A stretch of DNA of 54,073 nucleotides from Micromonospora sp. MH99. GTDB lineage: Bacteria > Actinomycetota > Actinomycetes > Mycobacteriales > Micromonosporaceae. A program made the position numbers and the translations under genes. The notes under the pieces are model-generated. The model saw only the letters and a list, made by a program, of their open reading frames with translations. It was not told the origin of the DNA and did not search any database. The stretch lies in assembly GCF_021442385.1 (NCBI RefSeq), contig NZ_MUZA01000043.1:1-54073 (forward strand), given 5' to 3'. This document shows positions 6,849 through 17,400 of this stretch, piece after piece (the first letter of the stretch is position 1; each line of letters opens with the position of its first letter).

Positions 6849-9401
6849 TCACCCCACCCCGTCGGCGAACGGCACCAGGACCGTGCCCCGCTCGTCCGGA
6901 CCGTCCCACAGCGCCGCCCGCTCCGGGTGCGCCCGCCACTCCACCGGCCGGCCGAAGACGGCGGCGAGCTGCGCCGCCGGCACGTCCAGCACCACCACGG
7001 CGGCGAGCTTGTCGACCTCGCCGTCCGGCTCCAGCAGCGCGGCGAACGGGGGCACCGCCCGCCACCAGCCCAGCAGGTGCCGCCCCGCCGGCGGCCCGTC
7101 CCGCAGCAGCGCGCGCAGCCGGTCGGCCGGCAACTCCCGCGGCCCGGGCCGATCCAACCCGAAGACCACCAGGTACGTCGGCAGCTCCCCGTCGGCGTCC
7201 GCGAGCAGCGTCGGCACGTCCACCAGGCACGCCGGATGGCGGGCCGCCAGCTCGGTCGTCAACTCCTCCGCCAGGGGGCGTGCCCCCTGGTCCGGGGCGG
7301 CCACCAGGAACCGGGCGGTGCCCGGCGGGTGATGAGCCGCGGTGCTCCGGGCCGCCGTCGCCAACAGCCCACCCGCCGCCGGTCCCGAGCCCAGCACGGC
7401 GAGGTTGCGACCGGCCGCCGGCCCCATCGGAACGGCAACCGTCGTACGGGCCACGTCCACCGCCCGGCCGAGCAGAGCCGCCGGCCCGTGCGCCTGGCCC
7501 GCCAGGGCCGCCCGGTGACGCGGATCGTTGCTCAGCAGCGGACGAGCGTAACCGGCGAACACCACAGGTGGCGCCGACCCGGCCGGCCGGGCCGCCCACA
7601 GCTCGTGCCGCAGTTGCTCGACGACCTCCGGATGGTCCAGCGGATCCGGGTGACGGATCAACCGCTCGTGGCCACGGATCGCGCCCCGGGGGCCACCCAG
7701 CCCTCCGGCGGTGTTCACCACCGCGCTGCCCACCGGCAGCCCCGCGGCCGAGTCGTTGGTCGGCTCCAGCACCGGGCCGCCACCCGGCAACGCCACCCGC
7801 ACCGGGAACTGTCCGAGAACCGAATCCCGGTGCCCGGCGTCCGCGCGGCCACTCAACCCCAGCTCACCCGCGCCGGCCAGCACCAGGTGTACGCCGTACG
7901 CCCGACCGGTGCGGGCCAGCTGGTCTACCTGCGCGGTCAGCTCGCCGGCCAGCCGATCGCGCTCAGCGAAGAGCAGCGGCACATTGTCCACCATACAGAC
8001 GATGCGGGGCAGCGAGCGGTGCTGGCGCAGCTCCGCGAAGCGCTGCCCGCCGGCCCGCCCGGCCGCCTCCGCACGGCGCTGCACCTCGGCCGTCAACTGG
8101 TCGAGCAGATCCCGGACGTACTCCCGGTCGGCCGCCATCGCCGCAGCCCGCACGTGCGGGATCCAGGAACGGTCCCGCTCGGTCTGCAGAAACTCCACGA
8201 ACGACTCACCGTCGCCCAGATCCGCCAGGTACAGCGCCAGGTCGTCCGGGCCGTACCGCGCAGCGAGCCCCAGCAGCGCGGTGGTCAGGAACGCCGCACG
8301 TCCCGCCCCGGAACGGCCGCTGACCAGCCAGTGCGGGGTCAACTCGGTGAAGCCCAGCGGCACCGGCCGGCCCCCGGCGTCACCCACCATCGTGGTGAGG
8401 CTGTCCGAGGAGTCCGCCTCCCAGAGTTGCTCACCCGTCGCCGGCAGGAGATCGGCCAACGCCAGCCGGGAACCCGCCTCCACCTGGGCTGCGAGCCGTC
8501 GACAGACCGCGTCGACGAGATCCGCCGGCGGGTCCGTCTCCACGAAGACCGGTGAGTTCAACCCGCCAGGTGGCTCGGCACCGGGGCTCGCGAACGACGC
8601 CCCCGGCGGATCGCCGAGCAGCGCGTACGCGTTGCGCAGCACCAGCGAGGTCGCCTGCGGCAGCGGCGCCCGGGACGCGTACGGGCCCGGTGGCGGCCAA
8701 CCGGCCACCACCAGGTGCAGGCCGGCCGCGGGCCCCTGCTCGGCCAGCGCCTCGATCCGGGCCAGGTCGGTCGGGCCGGTCAGCTCCGGCAACGCGGCGA
8801 CCACCAGCAGCAGGGTGCGGTCGTGGCGACGACGCCCGCTCGCACCCGGGGTCACCCACTGCTCCGCCTCCGTCAACACCGCCCGCAGACCCGCCACGTC
8901 CACCGCCGGTGGCGGCAGCAGCCCGGCATCGCCCAGTGCGGCGAACGGCGTCAGCGCCGCACCCGTGGCGTCCACCGCGCGCACCAGCAGCGCACCGGCG
9001 GGCGCCCCGCCCAGCAACCGCAGCAGCACGGCCCGCAGCAACCCCGCCACCCGGGGCTCCCGCGCATCGGCGTCCACGCTCAGATGCCCGGCCCCGATCA
9101 GCGGCACGAGCGCCGGGAAACGGGCGTCATCCAACGGTGCCGCCGTACCCACCCGCACGAAGGGCGGCGGGCCGTCACCCGCCGGGGAATCCACGGTGAG
9201 CGAGTCCAGATTGGCGCCCGACCAGCCCGGGGCCAGCCGCGCGGCAACCACCCGCAGCCGGTCGGCCAACTCGTACTGGCGGCGCTGATCCGCGGGGGCC
9301 GGTCGAGTCTCGTCGAGGATGCCGGCCGCGGCGGTCACGACAGCTGCGGCCCGGCGGTGCAGCGCCGCCGCTCGGTTCGTGCGTGCCTTCGGACCGGCCA
9401 C
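6849..9401 (-). CDS. FtsK/SpoIIIE-like ATPase with degenerate P-loops
   Basis: About 850 aa. The GTG at 9401 has GAGGGGG 8 nt upstream; other in-frame GTGs exist at 9410 and 9488. Around residues 350-520 is an FtsK/EccC-type motor domain: PLGFTELTPHWLVSGRSGAG, then LALYLADLGDGESF and the Asp-rich strand RIVCMVDNVPLLFAERD. The Walker A lysine is replaced (GRSGAGRAA). A second, even more degenerate domain follows at ~650-850 (LAVLGSGPAAGGLLATAARS). Two tandem FtsK-type domains recall EccC-like proteins. With the VirB4-like gene nearby it could act as the coupling or recruitment protein of a secretion machine. Whether it hydrolyses ATP is doubtful. Confidence 0.8.
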   Translation of the reverse strand: MAGPKARTNRAAALHRRAAAVVTAAAGILDETRPAPADQRRQYELADRLRVVAARLAPGWSGANLDSLTVDSPAGDGPPPFVRVGTAAPLDDARFPALVPLIGAGHLSVDADAREPRVAGLLRAVLLRLLGGAPAGALLVRAVDATGAALTPFAALGDAGLLPPPAVDVAGLRAVLTEAEQWVTPGASGRRRHDRTLLLVVAALPELTGPTDLARIEALAEQGPAAGLHLVVAGWPPPGPYASRAPLPQATSLVLRNAYALLGDPPGASFASPGAEPPGGLNSPVFVETDPPADLVDAVCRRLAAQVEAGSRLALADLLPATGEQLWEADSSDSLTTMVGDAGGRPVPLGFTELTPHWLVSGRSGAGRAAFLTTALLGLAARYGPDDLALYLADLGDGESFVEFLQTERDRSWIPHVRAAAMAADREYVRDLLDQLTAEVQRRAEAAGRAGGQRFAELRQHRSLPRIVCMVDNVPLLFAERDRLAGELTAQVDQLARTGRAYGVHLVLAGAGELGLSGRADAGHRDSVLGQFPVRVALPGGGPVLEPTNDSAAGLPVGSAVVNTAGGLGGPRGAIRGHERLIRHPDPLDHPEVVEQLRHELWAARPAGSAPPVVFAGYARPLLSNDPRHRAALAGQAHGPAALLGRAVDVARTTVAVPMGPAAGRNLAVLGSGPAAGGLLATAARSTAAHHPPGTARFLVAAPDQGARPLAEELTTELAARHPACLVDVPTLLADADGELPTYLVVFGLDRPGPRELPADRLRALLRDGPPAGRHLLGWWRAVPPFAALLEPDGEVDKLAAVVVLDVPAAQLAAVFGRPVEWRAHPERAALWDGPDERGTVLVPFADGVG

Positions 9402-9604
9402 CGTGTCCACCCCCTCACCCGAGGTTGGCAACCCCTCCCCGAGCAGTGACGGTAACCCAGCCCGAGCCGCTCCTCCGGGAGGTACCACGGCGGTGCGCCG
9501 GTGTTGTCGCGGATCTCACCGGTGGGGAGGGGTCCGTCACGATCCGCTGGATCTGAGGCATTGGCTCCGGGCCGTCCAGCCGATAACTTCAGGAGGTGGA
9601 ATCA

Positions 9605-10162
9605 GTGCAGCCCCCCGCCGGTTCCCAGGTCTCCCGCGTACCGGCCCAACGGACTCCGTCCGAGCAGCTGCCGCCGGCCCCGCCAGCGCCGGCACCACAA
9701 CCACGCCGCCGCCGACTGCGAACCGTCCTCACCGTGGTCGGTGGGGTGCTCGCCCTGCTCTGCCTCGGTGCGGTGGCGACGGGGTACGTGTTGTACACCC
9801 GCGCGGCCGCCCCCGACCGCAGCGCCCCCGACGTGGTTGTCGTCAACTACCTACAGGCGGCGCTTGTGTCTCGCGACGTCAACAGGGCCAAGCAATTCAC
9901 CTGTGACGGTGCAGTTCCGGCGCTGGATGAGTTCGGCGCACAGGTAGTCCGACGAGAACGAGAACTGGATGTATCGTTTTCGATCAACATCGAAGGTGTC
10001 GTCGTTTCCAAGGTCAGTTCACGTGACGCTTCGGTTATCGCTGTTATCCGCCGTAGCGCATCAATCGACGGAGTTCAGCAAAGTCTGGCTGACACCTGGC
10101 GGTTCGATGTTCAAGACAGAGATGGCTGGCGTGTGTGCACCGGCAGCAGGGTCAGCCAGTAG
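9605..10162 (+). CDS. Membrane-anchored protein with extracytoplasmic domain, unknown function
   Basis: 185 aa from the GTG that has AGGAGG 8 nt upstream (an in-frame GTG at 9596 overlaps that site). It has a Pro-rich N-terminus (PPAPPAPAPQP), an Arg cluster, one TM segment (TVLTVVGGVLALLCLGAVATGYVL, broken here as ~residues 39-62), then a ~120-aa exported domain that looks like the NTF2-like/Mce-associated fold (NYLQAALVSRDVNRAKQF ... TWRFDVQDRDGWRVC). It is divergent from the FtsK-like gene, and its stop abuts the stop of the convergent gene with no gap. The 3' half has visibly lower GC than its neighbours. Confidence 0.7.
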   Translation: MQPPAGSQVSRVPAQRTPSEQLPPAPPAPAPQPRRRRLRTVLTVVGGVLALLCLGAVATGYVLYTRAAAPDRSAPDVVVVNYLQAALVSRDVNRAKQFTCDGAVPALDEFGAQVVRRERELDVSFSINIEGVVVSKVSSRDASVIAVIRRSASIDGVQQSLADTWRFDVQDRDGWRVCTGSRVSQ

Positions 10163-10762
10163 TCATTCGATCCACAGCAGATGGACCGGAACCTCCAGGG
10201 TGGTGGGTGACTGGCCACGCCAGGCCCAGCGGTACCACTCGACTTCGGGCGTGATCCGCACGCAGATGTCGCCCTCGGCCCCGGAGTAGGTCTCGGTGAC
10301 GGCCCGCATGTCCCGGTGCTCCAGCCCACCCTCGACGTGCACCACCCGGCGGCCGGTGACCGCGTCCGCCTCGAACACCGGCGTGGGGGACCGGTGGGAC
10401 GGCCCGTCCAGCGAGACCAGCCGGATGCCGGTGTCCCGGGTGCCGTCCGATCCGGGCCGTTCACCGACAGTCTCCACCCAGACCCGCTCCACCGGCACCA
10501 GCGGCGCGAACACCTCGACCTGGTCGGCCTCGGCCCGGTACCACTCGTGCTCGGGGATGACCGGCACGTAGGTCCGGGCACCCTGCACGACGCGGTCGTC
10601 CGCGCGCAGGTCCCCTCGCCAGCCCAGCCCGGGCAGGCCGACGAGCACCCGCTGCCCGCGTAATTCCACACGTCCGGTGGCGGGCACGATGGCGAGTGGG
10701 CGGGGTGGCCGGGGCGCCCAGTCGGGCTGGTCGGCGAACGGGTCCGGCATCGGTCCGGTCAT
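10163..10762 (-). CDS. Conserved hypothetical protein, last gene of secretion-like operon
   Basis: 199 aa with no signal peptide or TM segment. Rich in Trp, Arg and acidic residues, with two related segments, HEWYRAEADQVEVFAPLVPV and EVEWYRWAWRG. The protein reads as a soluble beta-rich domain. It follows the peptidoglycan hydrolase gene by 13 bp in the same direction, so it is probably the last gene of the operon that begins at 18579. I do not recognise the family. An alternative ATG lies four codons inside. Confidence 0.7.
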   Translation of the reverse strand: MTGPMPDPFADQPDWAPRPPRPLAIVPATGRVELRGQRVLVGLPGLGWRGDLRADDRVVQGARTYVPVIPEHEWYRAEADQVEVFAPLVPVERVWVETVGERPGSDGTRDTGIRLVSLDGPSHRSPTPVFEADAVTGRRVVHVEGGLEHRDMRAVTETYSGAEGDICVRITPEVEWYRWAWRGQSPTTLEVPVHLLWIE

Positions 10763-10775
10763 GCCCGCGACAGCC

Positions 10776-11951
10776 TCACTCCGCGGCGCGCAGCGGGGCG
10801 CCCCGCGCGCGCATGAACGGAATCGGGTCGGTCGCGCCCCGGCTGGACCTGTCGTTTCGCAGGTGCACCTCGAAGTGCAGGTGTGGACCGGACGAGTTAC
10901 CGCTGCTGCCCACCTGCCCGATCACCTCGCCGGCCGGCACGATCTGATCGGGTGTGACCCGGGGGCGGACCACCATGTGGCAGTACCGGGTGATGTAGCC
11001 GCCGGCGTGCAGGATGTCGACGAACCAGCCACAGCCGCCCTTGCCGGGGTACCCGTCCACGTCGCAGCTCCGCCGTCCGCGCTTGTCCGGGTCGCAGCGG
11101 GCTACGAGCACCCGGCCGGCGGCCGCGGCACGGATCTCGGTGCCCTTGCCCGCTCCGATGTCGACGCCGTTGTGGCTGGGTCGGTCGGCGGTCTGGAAGC
11201 CGGAGCCCACGTCACCGGAGATCGGCGCGGTCCAGCCGGAGGCGGCGATCTGGCCGCGCTCGGCCGCATCGCACACCGCCTTTCCGTTGATCTCGACGGT
11301 GCGGGCCGCGCCACCGGCCAGCGCGTCCACGATCTTGCTGGCCAGCTCCTCGTGCTTGGCGTACGCGTCCGGATAGGCGCTGACCTGGACCTGCTGGGCC
11401 ACGACGGTCAGCGGTCGGCGCTGCCAGCTGCGCACCTTCACGAGCTTTTCGTAGAACTTCCGCGCCGTGTACGCGGGAGTCATCCGCTCGGCGACCGAGC
11501 CCCATCCCGGCCGCTGCTGGAACAGACCCAACGAGTCGTGGTCCGCGCCGACGCCCTCGTGCGGCAGGGCGAGCGAGGCGGGCACCCCGGTGTTCGCCAG
11601 ATTACGCAGCGCGGACTCCTGCATGGCGGTGGCCAGGGCGATCACCCAGCCACGCGAGGGCACCCCCATGTCCTGGCCGACCTTGATGATGATCGCCGCG
11701 TTGCGGACCTGCGCGTCGCCATACTCGGCGAACCGGGGCAGCTCGCCGACAATGTCCACCGGGTGCACTGGTCCGCAGCCCCAGCCGGCCAGGGCGTCCC
11801 CGTTCTCCGCATCGCCGCCGAGACCGCTGAGAAAGAACGCCGCGGTGCCTCCGGTGCAGCAGAGCAGGAGCAGCACCCCGGTGAGCACCGAGGCGATCAC
11901 GCCGACCCGTATCGGGCGGCGAAGAGCGCGGCCCGCTCGGCCGGCGGTCAC
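10776..11951 (-). CDS. Two-domain peptidoglycan hydrolase: lysozyme-like plus M23 peptidase
   Basis: 391 aa. The GTG start forms a GTGA overlap with the stop of the preceding gene. One TM or uncleaved signal is at ~residues 14-40. An SLT/lysozyme-like domain comes next, with MQESALRNL as the likely catalytic Glu region and DSLGLFQQRPGWG. A C-terminal M23 endopeptidase domain follows with SHNGVDIGAGKGTEIRA, YCHMVV and GPHLHFEVHL, the zinc ligands of LytM-type enzymes. Two-domain wall hydrolases of this kind open the wall for conjugative or secretion machines of Gram-positive bacteria (VirB1 role). This fits the VirB4- and VirB6-like genes just upstream. Confidence 0.85.
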   Translation of the reverse strand: MTAGRAGRALRRPIRVGVIASVLTGVLLLLCCTGGTAAFFLSGLGGDAENGDALAGWGCGPVHPVDIVGELPRFAEYGDAQVRNAAIIIKVGQDMGVPSRGWVIALATAMQESALRNLANTGVPASLALPHEGVGADHDSLGLFQQRPGWGSVAERMTPAYTARKFYEKLVKVRSWQRRPLTVVAQQVQVSAYPDAYAKHEELASKIVDALAGGAARTVEINGKAVCDAAERGQIAASGWTAPISGDVGSGFQTADRPSHNGVDIGAGKGTEIRAAAAGRVLVARCDPDKRGRRSCDVDGYPGKGGCGWFVDILHAGGYITRYCHMVVRPRVTPDQIVPAGEVIGQVGSSGNSSGPHLHFEVHLRNDRSSRGATDPIPFMRARGAPLRAAE

Positions 11952-12505
11952 TGTCGCTCCCAGTCGATCACGTCGACCAGCCAACCCTCGTCCGCAACCA
12001 CCAGCTCCAACCGGAGCCGCCCGGTGTCGAGCGGTAGCAGGACCTCCACGAACGTGTCGGTGCGCGATCGCACCGATGGTGGGCCGGTCACCTCCCCGTC
12101 CGGCACACCACCGGGCTCGGCACCGGCCAGCTTCTCGGTCAGCGCCGGGGTCGACAACGGCCGCAGGCCGGCCTGCCACTGTTCGGTGGTCATGCCGGGT
12201 CGACCGAGCCAGGCCGAAGCGAACCGGTCGGCGGTCTGCTCCGGCGTGCGGGCGCCGGGCCGGGTGACCGGCGACGGCGGAGCCTCGGTGGAGATCACCC
12301 CGTCGTCACCGGCCGTCGGGTCGACGGTGGTGATCGGCCGGTTCGGTCGGCTGCTCAAGCCGTCCGCCGGGTCCATCGGGCCGGACGCGAGGCGGGCCGC
12401 CCCGATCACCCCGAAGACCAGTACCGCGATCACCACCGCCACTCCCAGCCGAGACCGCAACGCCCGGGTGAAGAGGAATTCCAGGGCCCGTCGCATCGCT
12501 GTCAC
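11948..12505 (-). CDS. TcpC/VirB8-like membrane protein of secretion-like operon
   Basis: 185 aa. GTG start in a GTGA overlap with the upstream gene, and its own stop overlaps the next start in the same way. One TM segment at ~19-38 (LGVAVVIAVLVFGVIGAARL), a Pro/Thr linker, then an exported domain at ~85-185 (TADRFASAWLGRPGMTTEQW ... ELVVADEGWLVDVIDWERQ). Topology and fold resemble TcpC or VirB8-type NTF2-like scaffold subunits of conjugation systems. This assignment rests on topology and neighbours, not on clear motifs. Confidence 0.7.
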   Translation of the reverse strand: MTAMRRALEFLFTRALRSRLGVAVVIAVLVFGVIGAARLASGPMDPADGLSSRPNRPITTVDPTAGDDGVISTEAPPSPVTRPGARTPEQTADRFASAWLGRPGMTTEQWQAGLRPLSTPALTEKLAGAEPGGVPDGEVTGPPSVRSRTDTFVEVLLPLDTGRLRLELVVADEGWLVDVIDWERQ

Positions 12506-14454
12506 CGAGCCTCTGAGCGCACCCGAGGTCCGGTGCGGTCCGGCACACGTTCGGTGGAGCCCGGCCGGTAGACCACGAACGACGGGTTCTCCGACGGTAC
12601 GTCCGGTTCGGTCCAGGTCGCCGGCTGCCGTCGACGCGGCTGCGGCGGCGCCTGACGACCTCTGTTGCCGGTCTCCTTCGCCGGCGCCTCATCGGCGCGT
12701 TCCTGACCGTCCGGTCGACCGTCGCTGCCGCGTCCGCCCGCGACCGGGGTTGGGGTCGGCGCCGGGGCCGGGTCTTCCCGGCGGGCCTCCGGACGCAGCC
12801 GGGTCTGCTCGGCGACCGGCGACCGGCGGCGTCCGCCCACCGGTTCCATCGTCCCCCCGGGCTCGGCCACGTCGAGCCGGGCCGCCGTCCGCATGTCCCG
12901 GAAGAACCGGCGGTGCCAGGACCCGGCCGAGCTGACCGCCTCGCTGCTGTCCTTGCCACCGAGCTGGGTGATCCGCCGGTACGGCCGCAGCAGCAACCAA
13001 CCGACCACTCCGCACAGCCACACCAGCACGACCTGGAGCCAGCCAGGCAGCGTGGGCGTACTCATGATCAGATCGACCGCGAACAGGTAGATGGCGGCCC
13101 CGGTGCCGAAGATGGCGATGTTGAAGATAGCGGCGACCACGGCGTTCGCGAGCCGCCGCAGGCCGGCACTGGCCGGTCGGAGCAACCCGACAGTGCCCAG
13201 AATGGGCGCCGCGATCACTGCCCATCGGAAGATCAGGAAGCCCAGCAGGACCAGCAGCGACGCGGTCAGGTCGAACATGGCGAACAGGATCGAGGCCAGC
13301 ACCGCGATGAACCCGGCACCGACCCGGTCCATGTCCCGGACACCCTGGAGGTACTCGTACGCCTCCGGGTCCTCGGTCTGAATCTGCTCGGCCACCCGCG
13401 CCCACTGCTGCTGCTTGGCCTTGATCGTCGCCTCCCGGGTGGCCGGGTTGGCGCGCATGGACTGTGCTTCGCCCCAGGTCAGAGATCGCGCGTCGTAAAG
13501 TGCCGGACCGTACTTGCGGGCCGTCTCACTGTCCGCCGAACCGAGGACCCCCCGGACCCAGTTCCGATAGAGCATGGTCTCGGTAGCGGTGTCGCTCGCG
13601 CGGACGGCCGGGGTTCTGAGGTCTTTGCAGCGATCTGGGTCGATGCAGCGTCCGGGGGCCGGTTCCTTTGCCTGCGGGCCCACCGCGTCGTGCACCACCC
13701 CGAGGCTGGTGACGAGTGCGCCGTCTGCGATGTTCGCCGATTTCACCGGCCATGCGGCGAGGGCGGTTACCGCTACCATCACCAACAGAGCCCAGCCCGC
13801 GGTGGTCATGGCGTTGCTCATGTCCGACTGCCGAGATCGCCAGAGCAGGTAGAGCCCTACCACGCACAGCGTGACGATCCCGAAGACACTGAACACCTTC
13901 TCGTAGACGGACTTGGTGGCCTTCTCGACCAGGGGGTCCGCCCAACCCCACATCGAGCCGGGATCCCAGGCGCGTTCTCTGAGGGCGTTCGAGGCACCGA
14001 TGACCGCCGTGGCGACCATGAATTCGCCGTTCGCCACTGTCGTAGTGAACTTGTAGTCCGGATGCAGCACACTCGACGCGCAGCCGCCGTCGATGTCGTA
14101 GGTGTTGTAGCTGTAACCCGCGTAGCCGTAGAGGCTGTACCGACCGGCTACTCCGTTCGCCGCCTCAGCCGGCGGCGCGGCGGCGAACCAGCCGGCGAGG
14201 CCGGAGTCCGGTGCGCCCGGGGTCGGCGCGTTGCGGCACTTGACCTCGTCCTCGCTGACCGCCTGGAGCTTCCCTACGCAGGCCCGGAAGTCCGCCTGCC
14301 ATTCGGCTGTCGTGCAGAGGTCGGCGCGGGCCTGGGCGACCGGTGGGGCGGCCGCGGCCGCCTCCGCGCCGAGCAGCGGCCAGCTGAGGGTGGCCCCGGC
14401 CAGCACACCGAGCGCGAGCAGGAACGATGCGATCCGTGCCCGGGGCCCAGCCAT
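12502..14454 (-). CDS. Polytopic VirB6/TrbL-like channel protein
   Basis: 650 aa. An N-terminal signal peptide (residues ~1-35) is followed by a Cys-containing exported segment (~36-180). TM helices lie at ~190-210 and ~220-245, then a second group at ~370-500 (VLASILFAMFDLTASLLVLL, WAVIAAPILGTVGLL, NIAIFGTGAAIYLFAVDLIM, VVLVWLCGVVGWLLL). The ~150-aa cytoplasmic tail is charged and Pro/Arg-rich. This is the layout of VirB6/TrbL-type inner-membrane channel proteins. It starts 1 bp after the VirB4-like stop and overlaps the next gene by GTGA. Confidence 0.78.
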   Translation of the reverse strand: MAGPRARIASFLLALGVLAGATLSWPLLGAEAAAAAPPVAQARADLCTTAEWQADFRACVGKLQAVSEDEVKCRNAPTPGAPDSGLAGWFAAAPPAEAANGVAGRYSLYGYAGYSYNTYDIDGGCASSVLHPDYKFTTTVANGEFMVATAVIGASNALRERAWDPGSMWGWADPLVEKATKSVYEKVFSVFGIVTLCVVGLYLLWRSRQSDMSNAMTTAGWALLVMVAVTALAAWPVKSANIADGALVTSLGVVHDAVGPQAKEPAPGRCIDPDRCKDLRTPAVRASDTATETMLYRNWVRGVLGSADSETARKYGPALYDARSLTWGEAQSMRANPATREATIKAKQQQWARVAEQIQTEDPEAYEYLQGVRDMDRVGAGFIAVLASILFAMFDLTASLLVLLGFLIFRWAVIAAPILGTVGLLRPASAGLRRLANAVVAAIFNIAIFGTGAAIYLFAVDLIMSTPTLPGWLQVVLVWLCGVVGWLLLRPYRRITQLGGKDSSEAVSSAGSWHRRFFRDMRTAARLDVAEPGGTMEPVGGRRRSPVAEQTRLRPEARREDPAPAPTPTPVAGGRGSDGRPDGQERADEAPAKETGNRGRQAPPQPRRRQPATWTEPDVPSENPSFVVYRPGSTERVPDRTGPRVRSEAR

Positions 14455-14455
14455 G

Positions 14456-17400
14456 TCACGCCTCCAGATCCGGCAGGGAGATGCTCGGCAGGACTCCGGC
14501 CGCCGCGGCGATCGCGGCGGGCGTCGTGTCGAGGTGGTCCAGCAGGCCTTCGACGTACGAGACGTCGACGCGGACCTTCTGCACCCGGCCGTCGACGTCG
14601 CGCATCACGAACTCGCGGAATCCGAGGCGGTTGGCCGAGTTGGTGTCTGCGGCGGAGAGCGAGGCCAGGGTGGCCTCGTACCCGTCGTTGACCGGCACCC
14701 GCAGCAGCCGCAGCGCTTCGGAGGCGATCTCGGCGTCCTCGGCGATGCGGCCGACGAAGACTGTGGAGACCAGGTTCTGCACGTCGAGGCCGAGGATGTC
14801 GCGGGGGTTCTGCGAGGCGACCAGCGCGGCGAGGTTCCACTTGCGGGAGTCCCGGGCGAGCCGGACCAGGAACGACCGGCCCGACCGCCAGCCCTCCATG
14901 AAGTGCGCCTCGTCGAGGCCGACGAGCTTGCGGGACGACATCGACCCGCCGTAGCAGCGGCGGACGGCGAGCCGGTGCGCGGTGTGCAGCATCGGCAGGG
15001 CGAGGGCCTCCTCGGCCGACCAGTACTCTCGTTCGATCTTGAGGTCGGGCAGCCGGAGCCCGGCCATCGTGATCACGGTGAGCGCCGCGTCGGCACCGAG
15101 CAGACCTTCGGGCGGCCGACCGAAGAAGAGCATGGCCAGCGGCATTTCCGCGGTGTCCAGGAGCAGGTTGGCCAGTTCCTTGCCGGCGTCGTCGTCGAGC
15201 CGCCCGAGGCAGCTCACGACGTCGTCCAGGGTGGACGTCTCCTCGGCGGGGACCTGCCGGACGGCGTGCCGGAACAGGGTGGCGGTCGACGCCTCCCGGG
15301 CCACCTGCGGCGGCACGAGCATCATGCAGATGTCCTGGACCAGCATGCGCCGCTCGGCCCGGGCGTTGGAGACCGCGATCTCGAACTCGCGGTCACCTGC
15401 GGCGCCGGTGGCGAACTCACTGCGCAGGGGCGTCGGGATGAGCGAGTAGGGCGCCAGGGTGCCGTGCTCCGAACCGGTCAGGTTCAACACCCGGGAGTAC
15501 GGCCGCAGCTCGGGCATGGCGCAGAGCCGGGCCAGCGGCCCGGACGGGTCGAGCAGGGTCACCTGGACCCCTCGGCGGGCGGCGAGATAGCCCAGCGCGC
15601 CGAGCAGGGTCGACTTGCCACCACCCGGTTCGGCCACGAAGACCGCGAGCCCGGAGCGTTCGCGTACCTCCATGGGGAAGTGCAGGTCGAGGAAGACCGG
15701 GCGGCGGCAGGTGCCGGCGGTACGCCCGATGAGGTCGCCCCTGCGGTCGCCGACGGTGGACGCGGCCTGGGGGAGCGCGGCGGCGAGCAGCGGGACCGGC
15801 ATCCGGCGGACGTAGCCGGTGTTGGCGATGGGCTCGCCGGGGATGAACTCGCGAGCCAGCCAGTCCTGGTTCTTCGGGTGCTGCAGGGAGATGCGCAGCT
15901 CCCGGGAGTAGAGCTGGATGAGCCGGCGGGCCCGCTCCAGGCACTCCTCCCTGGTCCGGCCGCCGACCGCGATCCGGTGCCAGCCGTGGGCGCGGGCCGA
16001 GTCGACGGGCAGCCCGGTGGTCATCTCGTCGCCGATCACCAGCGCCCGCTTGGCGAGGCGTTCCAGCTCCGGTGGTGCGTCGATGCCGTGCTCGGCGTAG
16101 TCGAGCTGCTGGGAGCGGATCATCCGAAGCCGGTGTTCGAGGTTGCGGAACGAGTCGCCGGAACCGAGGATGTCGACCCGGGTGGAGATCTCCATCGGCC
16201 AGGGCAGGCGCTCGTGGAAGTGCAGCCAGGGCTCGTGCCGCTCCGGGATCTCCAGCGGCTCCATCCGGCCGACGGCGAGCACGGCCACGTGCCGTTCCTC
16301 GCCGGTCATCCGGTTGACCAGCTTCACTGTCGAGCCGTACGGGGTGCGGTAGCGCTCGACCTGCTCGGTCAGCGCGAGCAGGTCACCGCGCTCCCAGTGC
16401 CCGTCGGTCACCGGGGAGAGCCGGCCCGGGGGTGCCATGCACAGCGCCACCGAGCGGTAGAGCAGCCACTCCAGCTCCTGGGCGGTGACTCGTCGGCCGC
16501 GCATGCCGAACGCGCCGAGCACCTCGTCGAACTGTTCCACGGTGCGGCCCAGCTTGCGGCGCTCGCCCTCGGCGGTGCCCCGGCCGAAGGTGCGGAGCAG
16601 GCGTTCGGTCATGGAGTCGCCGAGGGAGCGGCGGGCGAAGGTGACGCCCAGGTAGGTCTGCCCCTCGGCGTGGTTGACGGCCATCAGGTGCCGCTGGGCG
16701 GCGACCAGGTGGTCCGCCCAGCCGGTGGTGCCGGCCACGTCGGGCAGCGGTGCCGGGGTGTGCGCGTCGATGGTGCGCGCCCACTCGTCGGCGGGGAACG
16801 GTCGGGTGGTCCGGCGCAGGTGCAGCCGGAAGCCGGCCAGGCCCGCGTACTGCTCGGAGATCGCCGACAACAGCGCCTCACGCTCGGCGTCCGGGCGGAA
16901 GGCCCAGCGGACCTCGGGCAGCCAGTACCAGGCGGTGACCGTGTTGGGGGTGAAGGTCAGGTGGCCGGCGATCTCGGTGATGGCCAGCTCGACCGACGGA
17001 TCCCGGTCGCCGAATTTGATTTTCGGAGCGCGGACGCGGGTCGGCTTGATCGGCCGGTCCTGGTTGCTCGCGGCCCGCTGACGGGGCGGGGCGACCTCTT
17101 TCCCGGCCTCCCTGGACCGCTCCGACCCGGAGCGGCGTGGCGCCCGCTCCAGCGCCGGCCGGTCGCTCGGGGCGGCGGTGGCCGGCCGTTCCGCCGGCAC
17201 GGTCGGCCGGTCCTGCGTGGCGGTCGGACGCCGCACCGATGCCGCCGGTGGGGCGACGGGCGCGGTGCTGGACGTCCGAGGTGCCGAGCCGATGGCTGCG
17301 GCGCTCGGCTCGGGGTCGTCCGAGGGGTGCGGCATCGGGTGGCGGTCGCCCGCCTGATGCGGCACCCGGGATTCACCGGCCGGGTAGACGTCCGCCCGTC

